A stretch of 64,000 nt of DNA from Adiantum capillus-veneris (GCA_014529385.2 CM043954.1:6513806-6577805); one strand, 5' to 3'; shown: positions 31,601-42,565, counted from the first letter of the stretch. Notes: generated from the sequence alone by a model not told the origin. Translations and numbers: made by a program.

Positions 31601-32440
31601 AGCTCTAGTGTTGGAAGGGAAACAATTGGTGCCGTGTTGCTACAACAAGATCCCCACAGTACAAGGATGCGACCCATCTACTTTGCTAGTAGAGTCATGA
31701 ATGCTTTGGAGAGAGACTACATAGAAGCAGAACTCATGATGCTTTCTCTCATGTTTGCGGTGAGAAAGTTTAGATCCTACTTGCTCCCAAAACCTTTTGT
31801 AATCCTCACCGCAGAGAATTTGTTCCCTTGGGTGTCATCTCAAATGAATCTTAGTACTAGGATCTCAAAGTGGATTATGGAGTTGCAAGAGTTTCAATAC
31901 TCTTTCAAGGTAGAAGATAGTGTGCGTGCACAATTGGCAGGGATTCTCACTTATAGGGTACATGAGAAGGAAATTAAGGTGCCTCAAGTAAAGACCCTAC
32001 CATTGCCACCACCAAAAAGTATTCCCAATGCTTTTACCTTGTTCTTTGATGGAGCTTTTCGTCGAGCCACAGGAAAAGCAGGGGGAGGGCTAGTGTTGCT
32101 CAACCCAAGTGGAGAGGTGGTCATGAAAGAGAAGGTCAATCTACCAGGTTCAACTAGCAACAATGAAGCAGAATACGACACACTAATTCATGGTTTGAAG
32201 ATGTGCATTGGCCAAGGGATACAACGCCTCATGGTAAAGGGAGATGCACTTCTCATTGTTAAACAGATTTTAGATATTTGGGCATGTAAGAATGAAAGCT
32301 TACGGACAAAAGTTCATGCCATTCGTAGATTGTTTAATCAATTTGAAGAAGTGCAACTATATCATATTCCTAGGAAACAGAATGAAGATGCCGATTTACT
32401 TGCACAGCAAGTAGTTACATGTGTTGAGAAAGAAGTGTAG
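28631..32440 (+). CDS. Tat gag-protease-reverse transcriptase-dual RNase H polyprotein
   Basis: 1,269 codons. Gag domain roughly residues 10-175. The zinc knuckle at 246-259 has Tyr instead of the second Cys (CWNY...H...C). Protease near 458-475 has VDGGAQ in place of the usual D(T/S)GA. Reverse transcriptase covers about 690-930, with YRPLNEATKRDHFPLP and the catalytic FIDD at 846-849. The first RNase H (from about 980) is degenerate: the first catalytic Asp is Ser in VSSSVGRETIGAVLLQQ. A second RNase H at about 1,135-1,265 keeps all four acidic residues (D1140, E1179, D1205, D1255). That pair is the signature of the Tat lineage. The frame ends at TAG 32,438-32,440; integrase follows in the same frame. 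Confidence 0.93.
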   Translation: MESQRQMSGYPLFFGEPGEDAELFLANFKMSCRIKRIVTDQERVEMFEVVLRKDASTWFDSLPEEVKGNYTEVLNRFKRYFFDPQNTQKLWQDIVSHKQKDLDDYYLYKQEFLRLWALWIRNVANPGDGAEFLKKERFIAGLFPDLKVKVEAGAPATFDAAETRAAEKYRKLKCLTGEVPIEGLRPKGKSQASTSRELPEVTTEVIEKLNESLSSLSIHLAQAVGPKGQAKKSEEREPRTRRVLQCWNYGESGHGMYNCPWPRGEPGRPNLNYPVMNAGEETGQQPRLLQRPNGPRPPPQGVEGVPSLPDPNVHVVEVTNSNKVDMEANGIKRGRGKGKEKEGVPSQSDHGQGKKAKETKEAKRTRRRINLQDFPLGHGMAPYNLLEDMRGKGPDISWPQFLALCPQVRRDLTKAVSTSRKVKDSFPVVKIAHAEMNEDITPVLDCYIKGKLVRKGLVDGGAQICIMTEGLMQRLGMHIHETPEIKGKMANNSKARCVGICKNVFVEAFGIKKAVDFYVMSTKGNGYPFILGRPWLMKMRALQDWESGKLICRNDNHKKVVFDMKEQRQEELHEESSQSETEEGWTDSTSEEESSGSITEEESSIEVMGVRFKPSNQETSCQGLEEVGPQENEGVQDEGMLEGILSTTLTKDEREEFKCVLRKFPRIFAKDYTDVRGVDVAQHKIELKPEATPKAQKLRRLGVIKEQALLKEVRKLLAAGFIYPVENSEWVSPVVVTPKKNGKRRVCVDYRPLNEATKRDHFPLPFQDEILNEVAGHEKYTVCDGYSGYFQIGIALEDQLKTTFITPWGCYAFRVMPFGLTNAPATFQRFMNMVFQAFFGKSIRVFIDDFCIYSSKSLHLQRVEEGLKKLYDMGGQLNPDKCHIGEDEVILLGHKVSYKDIEVDPSKAKALIELPSPKSLKEVISFIRKVKYMSRFIHLASELLHPLQKLTQQVEFAWSDELEEYFCNIKVILSELPTLMPPCWEYTFFVSSSVGRETIGAVLLQQDPHSTRMRPIYFASRVMNALERDYIEAELMMLSLMFAVRKFRSYLLPKPFVILTAENLFPWVSSQMNLSTRISKWIMELQEFQYSFKVEDSVRAQLAGILTYRVHEKEIKVPQVKTLPLPPPKSIPNAFTLFFDGAFRRATGKAGGGLVLLNPSGEVVMKEKVNLPGSTSNNEAEYDTLIHGLKMCIGQGIQRLMVKGDALLIVKQILDIWACKNESLRTKVHAIRRLFNQFEEVQLYHIPRKQNEDADLLAQQVVTCVEKEV

Positions 32441-32446
32441 GTCATC

Positions 32447-33865
32447 ATGGTGGCAACAACTGTCAAGCAACCGAGATACCAGGGATTGGAGTCATTGACT
32501 CCCATTATTAGCTACATTTTGGAGGGCGAGTTTCCAAAAGACTTCACGAAGGCTCAAAAGAGGAGACTCATGAAGAAGGCAAGCGCATATCTCTTCCTAG
32601 AAGGCTCCCTCTATCAAAGAGGGAAGGATCAAGTGTGCAGAAGAGTACCAACTATCGAGGAAATTCCAGCCATTCTAAAAGGTTTGCATGAAGAGTCATG
32701 TGGTGGTCATTTTGCCCAAGAATCAACTGTGAAGAAGATTTTGCTTGCGGGGTATGTTTGGCCAAGCTTGCATGTGGATGTTCAACATTGGTGTAAAAGC
32801 TGTCACAATTGTCAGATAAATGGAAATAGAAGATTGGTGCATGGCCCGAGGCAAGTAGTGCTTGCAAATGGACCCTTTGAAAAGTGGGGCATTGATGCTA
32901 TGGGTCCTCTGCCTAGGACAAAAAATGGTAAACTCTACATTCTAGTGGCTGTAGACTATATGACTAGGTGGGTGGAAGCTCAAAGTGTGGCAAGAGTGAA
33001 TGAGAGGACAGTTAGCAAGTTTGTGTACAATCACATTTGTTGCAGATTTGGCACACCTTTGGAGATTGTTTCTGATAATGGTCCAGGGTTTAGGAAGAGC
33101 TTGCTCACAGAAGTTTGTGAAGAGCTTCACATTCTACATCGTCATAGCACACCATACTACCCACAGTCAAATGGTTTGGTGGAGAAGGCTAATGGTGTCA
33201 TTGCAGGAATCATTAGAAAGATGGTGCAAAACAAGACAAAATTATGGGATGACTTCTTGGATGGTGCCTTGTGGGCATATCGAACCACATATAGGGAAGC
33301 CACGAAGTTCACACCATTTCACTTGGTCTATGGTCAAGAGGCTTTGCAGCCTATCGAGCTCAACATTCCAACAATGAGACTTCATGGCAAAGGAGCACAA
33401 GATGATCAAGAGATATGGATGGATCGACTTCTTACGTTAGTGAAGCTTGAGTGGAAAAGAGAAGCAGCATACGAGTGCTACAAGAGGAAAGCTACGCAGG
33501 CGAAGGAGAAGCTTGACAAGAAACTAAAGGACAAAGGCATCAATGAAGGAGATCTGGTGCTAAGGTATGACAATCGACTTGACAATCGTTTTGATGCCAA
33601 GTTTGAAACTAGATGGCAAGGGCCATACATAGTCAAGAAGGCTTTCAATTCTAGTTACTATCAGCTTATGGACTTGAATGGTAAAGAGCACTCCAGGAAG
33701 GTAAACGGGTATCGCTTGAAGCCCTATTTGAGTCGCCTTCTACCAAAGGATCTACCAAAACATGAGTGTAACTCTAGCCAAAATTCTGAGGGGCCAAACA
33801 ATAATGATCTCGTCAAGGACTCTGAAGCACTCTCTTTGGAAAAGATGCTCTATGATGGTACATGA
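32447..33865 (+). CDS. Tat integrase (continuation of pol after an in-frame TAG)
   Basis: 472 codons from ATG 32,447, in the same frame as the upstream polyprotein and only two codons after its TAG. It has the zinc-binding His/His/Cys/Cys segment (HEESCGGHF ... CKSCHNC), then the catalytic core with D150 (WGIDAMGP), D210 (SDNGPGF) and E246 (SNGLVEKANG), with the expected 35 residues between D210 and E246. The C-terminal DNA-binding part has GDLVL...W-GPY-V. There is no chromodomain, as expected for Tat. It is probably a pol polyprotein broken by one nonsense change; readthrough of the TAG is the alternative. Confidence 0.92.
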   Translation: MVATTVKQPRYQGLESLTPIISYILEGEFPKDFTKAQKRRLMKKASAYLFLEGSLYQRGKDQVCRRVPTIEEIPAILKGLHEESCGGHFAQESTVKKILLAGYVWPSLHVDVQHWCKSCHNCQINGNRRLVHGPRQVVLANGPFEKWGIDAMGPLPRTKNGKLYILVAVDYMTRWVEAQSVARVNERTVSKFVYNHICCRFGTPLEIVSDNGPGFRKSLLTEVCEELHILHRHSTPYYPQSNGLVEKANGVIAGIIRKMVQNKTKLWDDFLDGALWAYRTTYREATKFTPFHLVYGQEALQPIELNIPTMRLHGKGAQDDQEIWMDRLLTLVKLEWKREAAYECYKRKATQAKEKLDKKLKDKGINEGDLVLRYDNRLDNRFDAKFETRWQGPYIVKKAFNSSYYQLMDLNGKEHSRKVNGYRLKPYLSRLLPKDLPKHECNSSQNSEGPNNNDLVKDSEALSLEKMLYDGT

Positions 33866-33877
33866 ATATACCATCAT

Positions 33878-33893
33878 CCAGGGGAAGGGCTAA
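33878..33893 (+). promoter_or_regulatory. Tat polypurine tract
   Basis: CAGGGGAAGGGCTAA directly precedes the 3' LTR and is the expected plus-strand primer. Confidence 0.8.
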
Positions 33894-36266
33894 TGATAGC
33901 CGTTTTTCGGCTCTTTGTAATTGCCACAGTGAGTTACCTCACCCTACCAAAATCACCCAAACACTGTGGCTATCCCTACCATTTCACTGTACATAGGCGT
34001 GCGTGAGTCACGGGAATTTTCCCATATCTTCTTAAAAAACCCTCAATTAGCTAGTCATTGGGCTAGTTGAGCCAAAAAAAATTTTAAAATTTTAAAAATA
34101 TAAGTATATTATGGCCCATGAGTATGTAAATATTTCTTTGTATATAGGGCCTAAATAAAAGATTTTTTCATCATTATTTTGGTATTTATTTAAATATTTT
34201 TACCTAGGTGTGTGTTATTTATGCTCTGTACATTGCCTCACCATTACCACAATTTTTCTTACCATTTTTCATACTCTTTATTCCATATAGAAAAATTTTC
34301 ATGTAAGCTTCTCTTATATTTGGTATAACTCCACCCCAACAAAAATCCAAAAAAACTAGTTTTATTTATGTGTATATTTTTTTCACTATTGTGATTTTTT
34401 CCTTCCTACATATATTCTCTATTACTCTCATAAATTAAACCACCAAAAATATTCATCTTTTTATGGTAGACTTATAATGAGAGAGATTTATTTTGACCCC
34501 TTTATATTTTTCCACCTATATTATTTATATTTGACATGTACATATTTTTTAGACCCCTCAATATTTGATTTTCTTAGTTGTACTATTCACTTATATCATG
34601 CTCTATACAATATCTTCAATTATAGACCTACCAAATAAGGTCAAGGGTAGGTGGCATGCATACATGCACTATGGAGGGCTCACTCTTGGAGGTATTCAAA
34701 AGAATCATCCAAAGAAGGACCCCACAAAGACCTTGTGCAGTGGAAAAAAACGGTCGGTTTTGTTGAATTTTTAAAGTTCACTTGCTCTCCGAATTTAAAA
34801 AAGTGATACAAACAAAAGTTGTAGCTCGTGGACTGAACTTTTGCCTCAAATTTTTTCATATTTTTTTGAGCTACGAGCTGTGAGCTATGATTTTATTAGT
34901 GGACCCCAGTTTTCCCATGCTATGCAGCCACACTCTCTCTTCCACTTTATCATTTTCCTCTTTCACACACACTTCTCCACTCATCATCCCCATCTCTCTC
35001 ACCACTCCTCTCTGCACACTACTCACCTTCTCCTCAACCTTGAAGAATAAGAGAAACCATGGTGAACTCATACCTCCCACACACAATTCCATTCCAAAAT
35101 TGACCACCTAGTCTCATTTTTCCTCCTCCAAATTACCCATATCTATCAAAAAACCACAAAATTCAGCCTCTTCTCTTAAAAGACAGCATCATGGTGGTTG
35201 ATTACTCAGCTTCAATTACCTTGTCTCTCAAGGAAGGTCAAGAGTGGAGAAAAAATGTACCGTCAAAGCTAGTGGACCGTCAACAAGCGTCAAAATTGGC
35301 CCTACTCAAGACACTTGGAGCATCAACCTTGTAAGAAATCCACCTTTTTTTACCTCTTAAGAGTTTTTCTTCCTTATTTGTATCCTACATGGATATTCCC
35401 ATTGTAAATATCCAATTCCATTTGTAAATTAATACTAACTCTACTAACACTAACCCACTATGAAAAGTCCTATCACCTCCATTTCTCTCCTCTCTCTTTC
35501 CCCACCAACTTCTTGATAATTCCAAGCAAAAGAAATTAGATAAATTGCTGAAAATCTAACCCAACCATGGTTAGAGGAGTAACCCTAGCCTTCAAAATTG
35601 CTATAAAAGGAGGGTGTAGCTAGCACAAAAGAGGGGAGCCATAAGCAAGAGCACTATGCTATAGCTTGAGAAGCCAAGCTCAACCTCTCTAGAAGGAGCT
35701 CTTGAGTGGAAGCTCATTGTCTTATGCATGTGCATGTGTTGTAATAGGGGATTAGCAAGGGAACTCTATGCCATTGTAAGAGAGAGAGTGATCATTCAAT
35801 TGAGAGTAGGAAATCTATCATTTCTCCTACTAGTGTAAGCCCAACATTTGCTGAATCAAGGAGGGTGGATTTGGACTAAGCTTGGATACTTTGTCTCTCT
35901 TCCAACGTGAAGTAATGGACAACAATGATGCGTAAGTGTCTTGGTGTTTTTTTTGTAAGTTCTTGATAGCTTGTCTCTGGTGTTGTCATCAATCTAGCCA
36001 TAAATCCCACATACTGTAAGAGGGCGACAGGGTGGAGAGGACTCCCCTGGCTTTAAGACAGTGATTGGGGTGGTTTTTTTTGTGATGTGTTGTGGTGAAA
36101 TTTATGCAAGCTATGTTGAACAAATACTAATTTCACTTTGATTTGTCATGACAGATTTGTAAGAAGGTATTAATGCAACAAGCACCCCCTCCCCCTTTCT
36201 CTCTCTTTCTTAAATATATAGTTGTGTTTGCTTGATCATTGCCGATACGTTTCAAAGCAGCACGAG

Positions 36267-36318
<52 letters not shown>

Positions 36319-36577
36319 TTTTAGTGTGTGAGAGTGTTCCATTGGTGTTAGGGTTAGTGTAAATTCCTTGCTTGTTTGTGGGTTGCTCTAACGATTCTCC
36401 TCTTTTGCGTCCTAGTTCGCTCTTAAACTAGGTGGTGCCCCTTGTGTAGTTGGGATTTGGCTGTGGGTTTGTTGTTTTGGTTTGTGTTGTGTTGTGCCCC
36501 AGCCCCATTGAGCAGCACGGGAGCCTTGAAGGGTGTCTAGAGGCCACTCTTCTTGTTGCCCGCCCCGGACCGCCTCA
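33894..36577 (+). repeat. Tat element 3' LTR
   Basis: TGATAGCC ... CCGCCTCA, about 99 % identical to the 5' LTR by hand count, with TATAAAAG at 35,602-35,609 and a 47 bp (CT)n run at 36,269-36,315. Confidence 0.95.
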
Positions 36578-36581
36578 CTAC

Positions 36582-36927
36582 CCTATGTGGGCTTATATGA
36601 TGCAACATGTTCTTGTGTCAAAGGGAGTCTGGAACATTGTGCAAGGCATTGATGTACGTCCTGGTTCTGAGGATGTAGGCGATGTTGAGGATGTTGCAGG
36701 TCTTGCTACAAGGATTGCTGCTGTTAGAGTTGTTTTGCCTACGGCAAAACAATCTTGTTGGGATGTAAAGGATGCGCAGGCTCATGCATTGATTGCGTTG
36801 TCTGTGAAGCGCACCATTGTTCCTCACATCCGTTCAACAAAATCAGCAAAACAAGCTTGGGATATTCTAGCAGGTCTTTATGCAAGCCGCAATGAGGCTA
36901 AAATTGCTTTGCTGCGTAAAGAGCTGG
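36582..36927 (+). pseudogene. Copia A gag, second part
   Basis: Resumes the copia Gag with PMWAYMMQHVLVSKGVWNIV and continues through HALIALSVKRTIVPHI and KQAWDILAGLYASRNEAKIA to LLRKEL. This is the UBN2-type Gag core, which assembles cytoplasmic particles. It is cut at 36,927 by a reversed solo LTR and continues at 38,410. The piece between the two insertions is open. Confidence 0.88.
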
Positions 36928-38404
36928 TGAAACCGGCCTGTTCAATCCAAAAAGGGCGGTAGACTTTACTTTAAACCTTGATTTAGCTTTCACCCATTAT
37001 TAGTCGTCTATTTTACCTGTACTTTCAAGACACAACAAAGGGGAGAGGGATACAGGCTGCTAGATTGCACCTGTATGAGTAGACGGACACCAGATTGGCC
37101 CCTAACTTAGGCGCCCCTTTCGGTATTTCTTTATTGTTCAAAAGAGGGAATAAACGCTGTGGTTCCCTACAAGCTGCCCCGCACAAACTCGGCTGAATTT
37201 CCACTGTTCCAGCCTGATTTCGGCAGCATAACTGTACTAGAACCCTTCACGGTCAGTATTCCCATGCATTGACTGACTTTCCCGACGCCTACGGGCACTT
37301 TGCAAAACCTGGCGAGAATCTGCAGCACGCTGAATTCTCTGTTTTCAGCCCTGAAAATGCGCCAGATCGCCTTTACAGCGGTCCCCTTGCGTCCCCGAAC
37401 CTCCTGGGGGTATTAGGGTCCGTTTAGGGCCAAAACCCTAAACCTGCAAAAATACACAGCAGGCTGTAATTCACTGTTTCGGGCTCCGTTTCGCGTGCCG
37501 GTCGCATCCCTAGCAAGTCCTCGAGCTCCCGCACCTGTAGGGCTACTTGCCCTTTGAATCGGACGAGATTTCTGGCGTGAAACCTCTCCGAATTCACCTG
37601 TACCTGCGGGGGGATTAGCCGCTAGCTAATCCAGTACCTGTGCAAGAGGCTCTTGCCTCGGCAATCGCGCATGAACCCACACAACTGTACATTGGTCAAA
37701 TGAAGAGCCCACTAGAGGGGCATAACATACTGCCAAAGGGGAGAGAGAGGGCAGTGCGTAGCGTGCAGGGCATCACTCCTGGCACCGCACTGTGCATAAG
37801 AGGGAAAGCAAGCACTCCATAGCTCTTAACCTGTGACAAAAGCTGCAAATGAGCCTCTCCCAGCTTAAAATTCAGCGCCAACTCTCTCTTGCATTAGAAA
37901 CTGCACCAGAATGTGCCACTTGGCACATTTACAAGCATTTTCCCGTTTCGGGGTTGCCGCCTAAAAATATCCCAACCGGTTGCCCAGTTGACTTCACGGC
38001 AGAGTAAGGAAATGTTCCCTTTGTCATTCCGGAGGTAATGACGCCAACACATTTTCAGGTCCCAAAATAGCAGTTCCCTAAATTTTAGGAGATGCTGCCA
38101 TTATATCTTTCTAGGTCATCCGACCCTCTTTGTACACTGCGGCCACATCCAGAACTGAAATGTAGCCTCTGTAGCAAAGGATTCCACTTTGGCTAGTCAA
38201 TGACCCCACTTGGCTAACCATAGTCCTTGTCCAACCTTAGTGCTCTCTTGCCCTCAGGCCTGGACTCCCTCTGGACAGTTCCACACTAGCTATGCAATGC
38301 AGGGCAGTTAGATTTCCCGAGGGGTGTTTCCAAAAAGTGAAAGTAAATAGATAATAAGAAAGAAATCAACAAAAAGGATAGATAGTAGTCACACGCTGGT
38401 GACA
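36928..38404 (-). mobile_element. Reversed solo LTR of chromovirus family B (1,477 bp)
   Basis: Begins TGAAACCGGCCTGTTCAATCC-like sequence and ends CACGCTGGTGACA, the exact reverse complement of the termini of the LTRs at 39,696 and 46,906. TSD GCTGG at 36,923-36,927 and 38,405-38,409. There is no internal sequence, so a full element was reduced to one LTR by recombination. Small open frames inside recur in all three LTR copies and are not genes. Confidence 0.95.
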
Positions 38405-39695
38405 GCTGGAGTCGAAGATTATGCATGAGGAAGATGATATGGACACTTTCCTTTGCTAGTGTCAAGGATATCAATGAGCAACATATTTTTGCAGGTGAAG
38501 TCATTTCAGACAGTTCCCTTGTGCACACTGTTTTGATGCCTTACCAAATTCCTGCCAGACTTTTGCTAGTACTTGGAGACTGATGACCCAAGGAAATCCT
38601 GAAGTTGTTAAGTTTGATGCATTATACACATTGCTGCTGCAAGAGTCACTTTCTAGAAAAAACAGGACTACGCAGCGTGCAATTGAACAGGCTTTTATTG
38701 CTTCTCAAAGAAAGGGTGGTAACAGTAATGCAGCCACTTCTTATGGTTTTGCTACGAGTGGCAAAAATTCTGTTCCCAATGCTTCTGCTGGTAGCAATTC
38801 GTCTGGAAATTCTGGTGATAAGGGCAAAAAGAAGATGCGTTGCCATTATTGTCAAGCTAATGATCACTTGATCAAGTTGTTTCCTAAGTTGAAGGCCAAG
38901 GAGGCTAAGAAGAAAGAGGGTGGTTCCACTACAAATGCTGGTTCCACTACAAATGCAGCCATTGTGGAGTCTTCTGTGAAAGGAGACTGTAATGCTGATG
39001 TTGATGCAGAATGGGCTTTTAGCGCAGAGTGCACTTATAATCCTGCTGTCCATGATGCATGTTTGTCAGTTGCTGCAGATTCACATGTGTGGTATTTCGA
39101 CAGTGGTGCTAAAAAGCACATTACCTCACATCGTGAATTGTTTACCTCTCTCGAGTCTGTCCCTCATGGGAATTCAGTCACTTGTGCCAACAATGCCTCT
39201 TATCCAGTTCAGGGTGTTGGAAAGATTGTGCTTACTATTGCTAATGGCAGTTCTTTCACACTTGTTGATGCACTTTATGTACCTAGGATCAAGAAGAATC
39301 TCTTGTCTGTATCCGCACTTGCTAGACTTGGACTCGTAGTCAAATTTGTGGATGACAGATGTACAGTTCATAATCTCAATTTTCGTGATGAAATTGTTGC
39401 ATCTTGCCTTTTGTGCCGTGGGCTGTATAAGGTCACTTTGTATGACAAGTGTGGACAAAATTTCGCAAATGCTCTTGCAGATTCAAGGGCTATTTCAGAT
39501 GCAAAACTTTGGCATGCACGTTTTGGTCATCTGAATTTTGTCAATTTGTTGCGTTTGCAGAAATCTGATATGGTTGCTTCTTTGCCGCCTCTTGAAGCAC
39601 GTGTCAAACATGGTTGTGAAGGCTGTATTTTGGGTAACATGCAGCGTTCTAAGTTTCCAAAGGATGGTTCAGTTCGGGCCACATGCAGGTTGCAG
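38405..39695 (+). pseudogene. Copia A gag end, zinc knuckle, protease and pre-integrase
   Basis: From 38,410 the Gag continues (SKIMHEEDDMDTFL) with a stop and at least two frameshifts before 38,580. It is then open from 38,583 to 39,695. The zinc knuckle at about 38,840-38,885 reads CHYC-x4-H-x4-F, so the last Cys is lost. The protease keeps WYFDSGAKKHIT. The pre-integrase domain has WHARFGHLNF and CEGCILGNMQRSKFP, its H/H/C/C zinc site. Cut at 39,695 by chromovirus B. TSD TGCAG. Confidence 0.88.
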
Positions 39696-41170
39696 TGTCA
39701 CCAACGTGTGACTACAATCTATCCTTTTTGTTGATTTCTTTCTTATTATCTATTTACTTTCACTTTTTGGAAACACCCCTCGGGAAATCTAACTGCCCTG
39801 CATTGCATAGCTAGTGTGGAACTGTCCAGAGGGAGTCCAGGCCTGAGGGCAAGAGAGCACTAAGGTTGGACAAGGACTATGGTTAGCCAAGTGGGGTCAT
39901 TGACTAGCCAAAGTGGAATCCTTTGCTACAGAGGCTACATTTCAGTTCTGGATGTGGCCGCAGTGTACAAAGAGGGTCGGATGACCTAGAAAGATACAAT
40001 GGCAGCATCTCCTAAATTTTAGGGAACTGCTATTTTGGGACCTGAAAATGTGTTGGCGTCATTACCTCTGGAATGACAAAGGGAACATTTTCTTACTCTG
40101 CCGTGAAGTCAACTGGGCAACCGGTTGGGATATTTTTAGGCGGCAACCCCGAAACGGGAAAATGCTTGTAAATGTGCCAAGTGGCACATTCTGGTGCACT
40201 TGCCTCATGCAACAAGAAGTGGCGCTGAATTTGAAGAGGGGAGAGCCTCAATTTCAGATTTGTCACAGGTTAAGAGCTATGGAGTGCTTGCTTTCCCTCT
40301 TATGCACAGTGCGGTGCCAGGAGTGATGCCCTGCATGCTACGCACTGCCCTCTCTCTCCCCTTTGGCAGTATGTTATGCCCCTCTAGTGGGCTCTTCATT
40401 TGACCAATGTACAGTTGTGTGGGTTCATGCGCGATTGCCGAGGCAAGAGCCTCTTGCACAGGTACTGGATTAGCTAGCGGCTAATCCCCTCGCAGGTACA
40501 GGTGAATTCGGAGAGGTTTCACGCCAGAAATCTCGTCCGATTCAAAGGGCAAGTAGCCCTACAGGTGCGGGAGCTCGAGGACTTGTTAAGGATGCGACCG
40601 GCACGCGAAACGGAGCCCGAAACAGCAAATTACAGCCTGCTGTGTATTTTTGCAGGTTTAGGGTTTTGGCCCTAAACGGACCCTAATACCCCCAGGAGGT
40701 TCGGGGACGCAAGGGACCGCTGTACAGGTGATCTGGCGCATTTTCAGGGCTGAAAACAGAGAATTCAGCGTGCTGCAGATTCTCGCCAGGTTTTGCAAAG
40801 TGCCCGTATGCGTCGGGAAAGTCATTCAATGCGTGGGAATACTGACTGTGAAGGGTTCTAGTACAGTTATGCTGCCGAAATCGGGTTGGAACAGTGGAAA
40901 TTCAGCCGAGTTTGTGCGGGGCAGCTTGTAGGGAACCACAGCGTTTATTCCCTCTTTTGAACAATAAAGAAATACCGAAAGGGGCGCCTAAGTTAGGGGC
41001 CAATCTGGTGTCGGTCTACTCATACAGGTGCAATCTAGCAGCCTGTATCCCTCTCCCCTTTGTTGTGTCTTGAAAGTACAGGTAAAATAGACGACTAATA
41101 ATGGGTGAAAGCTAAATCAAGGTTTGAAGTAAAGTCTACCGCCCTTTTTGGATTGAACACGCCGGTTTCA
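39696..41170 (+). repeat. Chromovirus B 5' LTR
   Basis: TGTCACCAACGTGTGAC ... GCCGGTTTCA. It contains an inverted GTTTAGGG / CCCTAAAC pair at 40,656-40,677, conserved in the other two LTR copies. Confidence 0.95.
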
Positions 41171-41186
41171 TGGTTCCATCGACGGG
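41171..41186 (+). other. Chromovirus B primer-binding site
   Basis: TGGTTCCATCGACGGG starts directly at the LTR end. The position and the leading TGG fit a tRNA primer site. The tRNA is not assigned. Confidence 0.55.
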
Positions 41187-41227
41187 ATTAAATCACTTTT
41201 TCCCATAGAAGTGAGCCTTGGTCAGTT

Positions 41228-42565
41228 TTGGGCTTGAAGACACAGGGGATCATAGACCAGACACAGGGAATTGCAATTATGGCTGACAGACCAGATGATG
41301 TGACTGAAGAGGTTTCTTCTTCACAGGGTCAACAGACACATGAAGTGGGTGAGTCCTCAAGACCACCACAGACTGATGACGATATATTCAGGACCCAGTA
41401 TACTACTGCTGTGGCTATGTTCACACAAGTAATGCAGAACCCGAGGTTTTTAGCCTTTCTGCAACCTCCTGTTCCGTCTCAGCAAGTTGGGTCACTGGAT
41501 CATATTTTAAAGCCTGTCAAGGCTCGAGCACAGGTGATTCATACGGCACAGTCAATGGAAACACCTGTACACTTGACGGAGAACATGCAGTCTCCACAAC
41601 CTGTGCCTAAGGTGCAAGAACAGGTGGCTGAGATGCCAGTTTTTCAAGCTGTACCAGTTCAGCCCGCCACCTTTCAGCAGCCTATAGCTGGTTCTAATGG
41701 GCAGGGAAGCAACCTACAGGCTATGCAACAGGTCTTCCCACCACCTTCAGTACACCCTGGCTATTTTGGAGGTGGATCGGTATTCCAGAGCATGGCTGGT
41801 CATGCACCTGGAAATCAGTTTTATACGCCAGGAACAGTGTTTGGGGGTGCTCAAACGATGATGCCTAACCCCATGTACAGTGTCATGGGTATGCAACCAG
41901 GGTTTCAGAGCACTCAGGGCCAATTTGGGATGCCACAGGCAAATTTTGGTATGGCTGGAATTACAAATCAGTAGCCAAATATGGCATTTCCAGGTCAAGT
42001 TAATAGCGGCCAAGGAACACAGATGAACCCTAATAGTGTTCCCATGTTTCAGTCACTTCCATATGACAATCTAACGCCGTTGGAGAGGCCAACTCCGTAC
42101 AAAGAAGGTGGCAAAGGTGTGACATTCACGACCTTTACAGGGTTTGATGACAGGAAGAAGGCTCTTTTATTCCTCCAACAGTTTGACAAGGCCTATGCAG
42201 AGGGAAACTTTACAGAGGCTTCAAAGGTCCGCAAGGCAGCCACTTTCTTGACAGGGAATGCGGAACAATGGTGGACAACTTTATTGCTTCAAGGGCAAGC
42301 TCCGTCCACATGGATTTACTTCAAGCAGATTTTTGCAGCAGCATGGTTATCTGATGATTTCGAAGCAGATGTCATGACAGAATGGCACCAGCTTAATGCT
42401 GCCACTTGCAAAAATCTCGATGATTACAATCGGAAGTTTTGGAAAGCTCTACTTCCAGTAACTTCCTATAGGTTTGTGCCATTGACAGAACAGATTGAAA
42501 AATACTGTTGTGGCCTACCCAAAGGATTGAGAAAGTACTGCACGAAGACAAAATCACTACTTTGA
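41228..42565 (+). pseudogene. Chromovirus B gag, N-terminal and capsid part
   Basis: Probable start is the ATG at 41,280 (MADRPDDVTEEVSSS). The long Gln/Pro/Gly/Met-rich N-terminal region runs to an in-frame TAG at 41,972-41,974 (after ITNQ). The same frame continues with the retrotransposon Gag core: FTGFDDRKKALLFLQQFDKA, then AATFLTGNAEQWWTTLLLQG. A one-base loss near 42,535 shifts the frame into the next open stretch. The domain packages element RNA. The stop could be a decayed Gln or Trp codon. Confidence 0.88.

Larger units (their letters stand above)
25318..36577 (+). mobile_element. Ty3/gypsy element of the Tat lineage, nearly intact (11,260 bp)
   Basis: LTRs of 2,701 and 2,684 bp differ at only about two dozen sites by eye plus a CT-repeat length change. 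Order: LTR, primer site, two micro-ORFs, gag, protease, reverse transcriptase, RNase H, second RNase H, integrase, polypurine tract, LTR. The second, archaeal-like RNase H and the absence of a chromodomain place it in the Tat/Ogre group of plant gypsy elements. TSD CTAC (4 bp, or ACTAC if the last LTR base is shared). Confidence 0.95.

Noticed and set aside
36450-36577. A 170-codon frame starting in the Tat 3' LTR and running into copia gag
   Set aside because: The frame is a chance fusion across the insertion border; the real gag frame resumes at 36,582.
37640-37881. 60-69 codon frames found again at 40,194-40,459 and 47,404-47,669
   Set aside because: They belong to the three copies of the chromovirus B LTR, not to genes.
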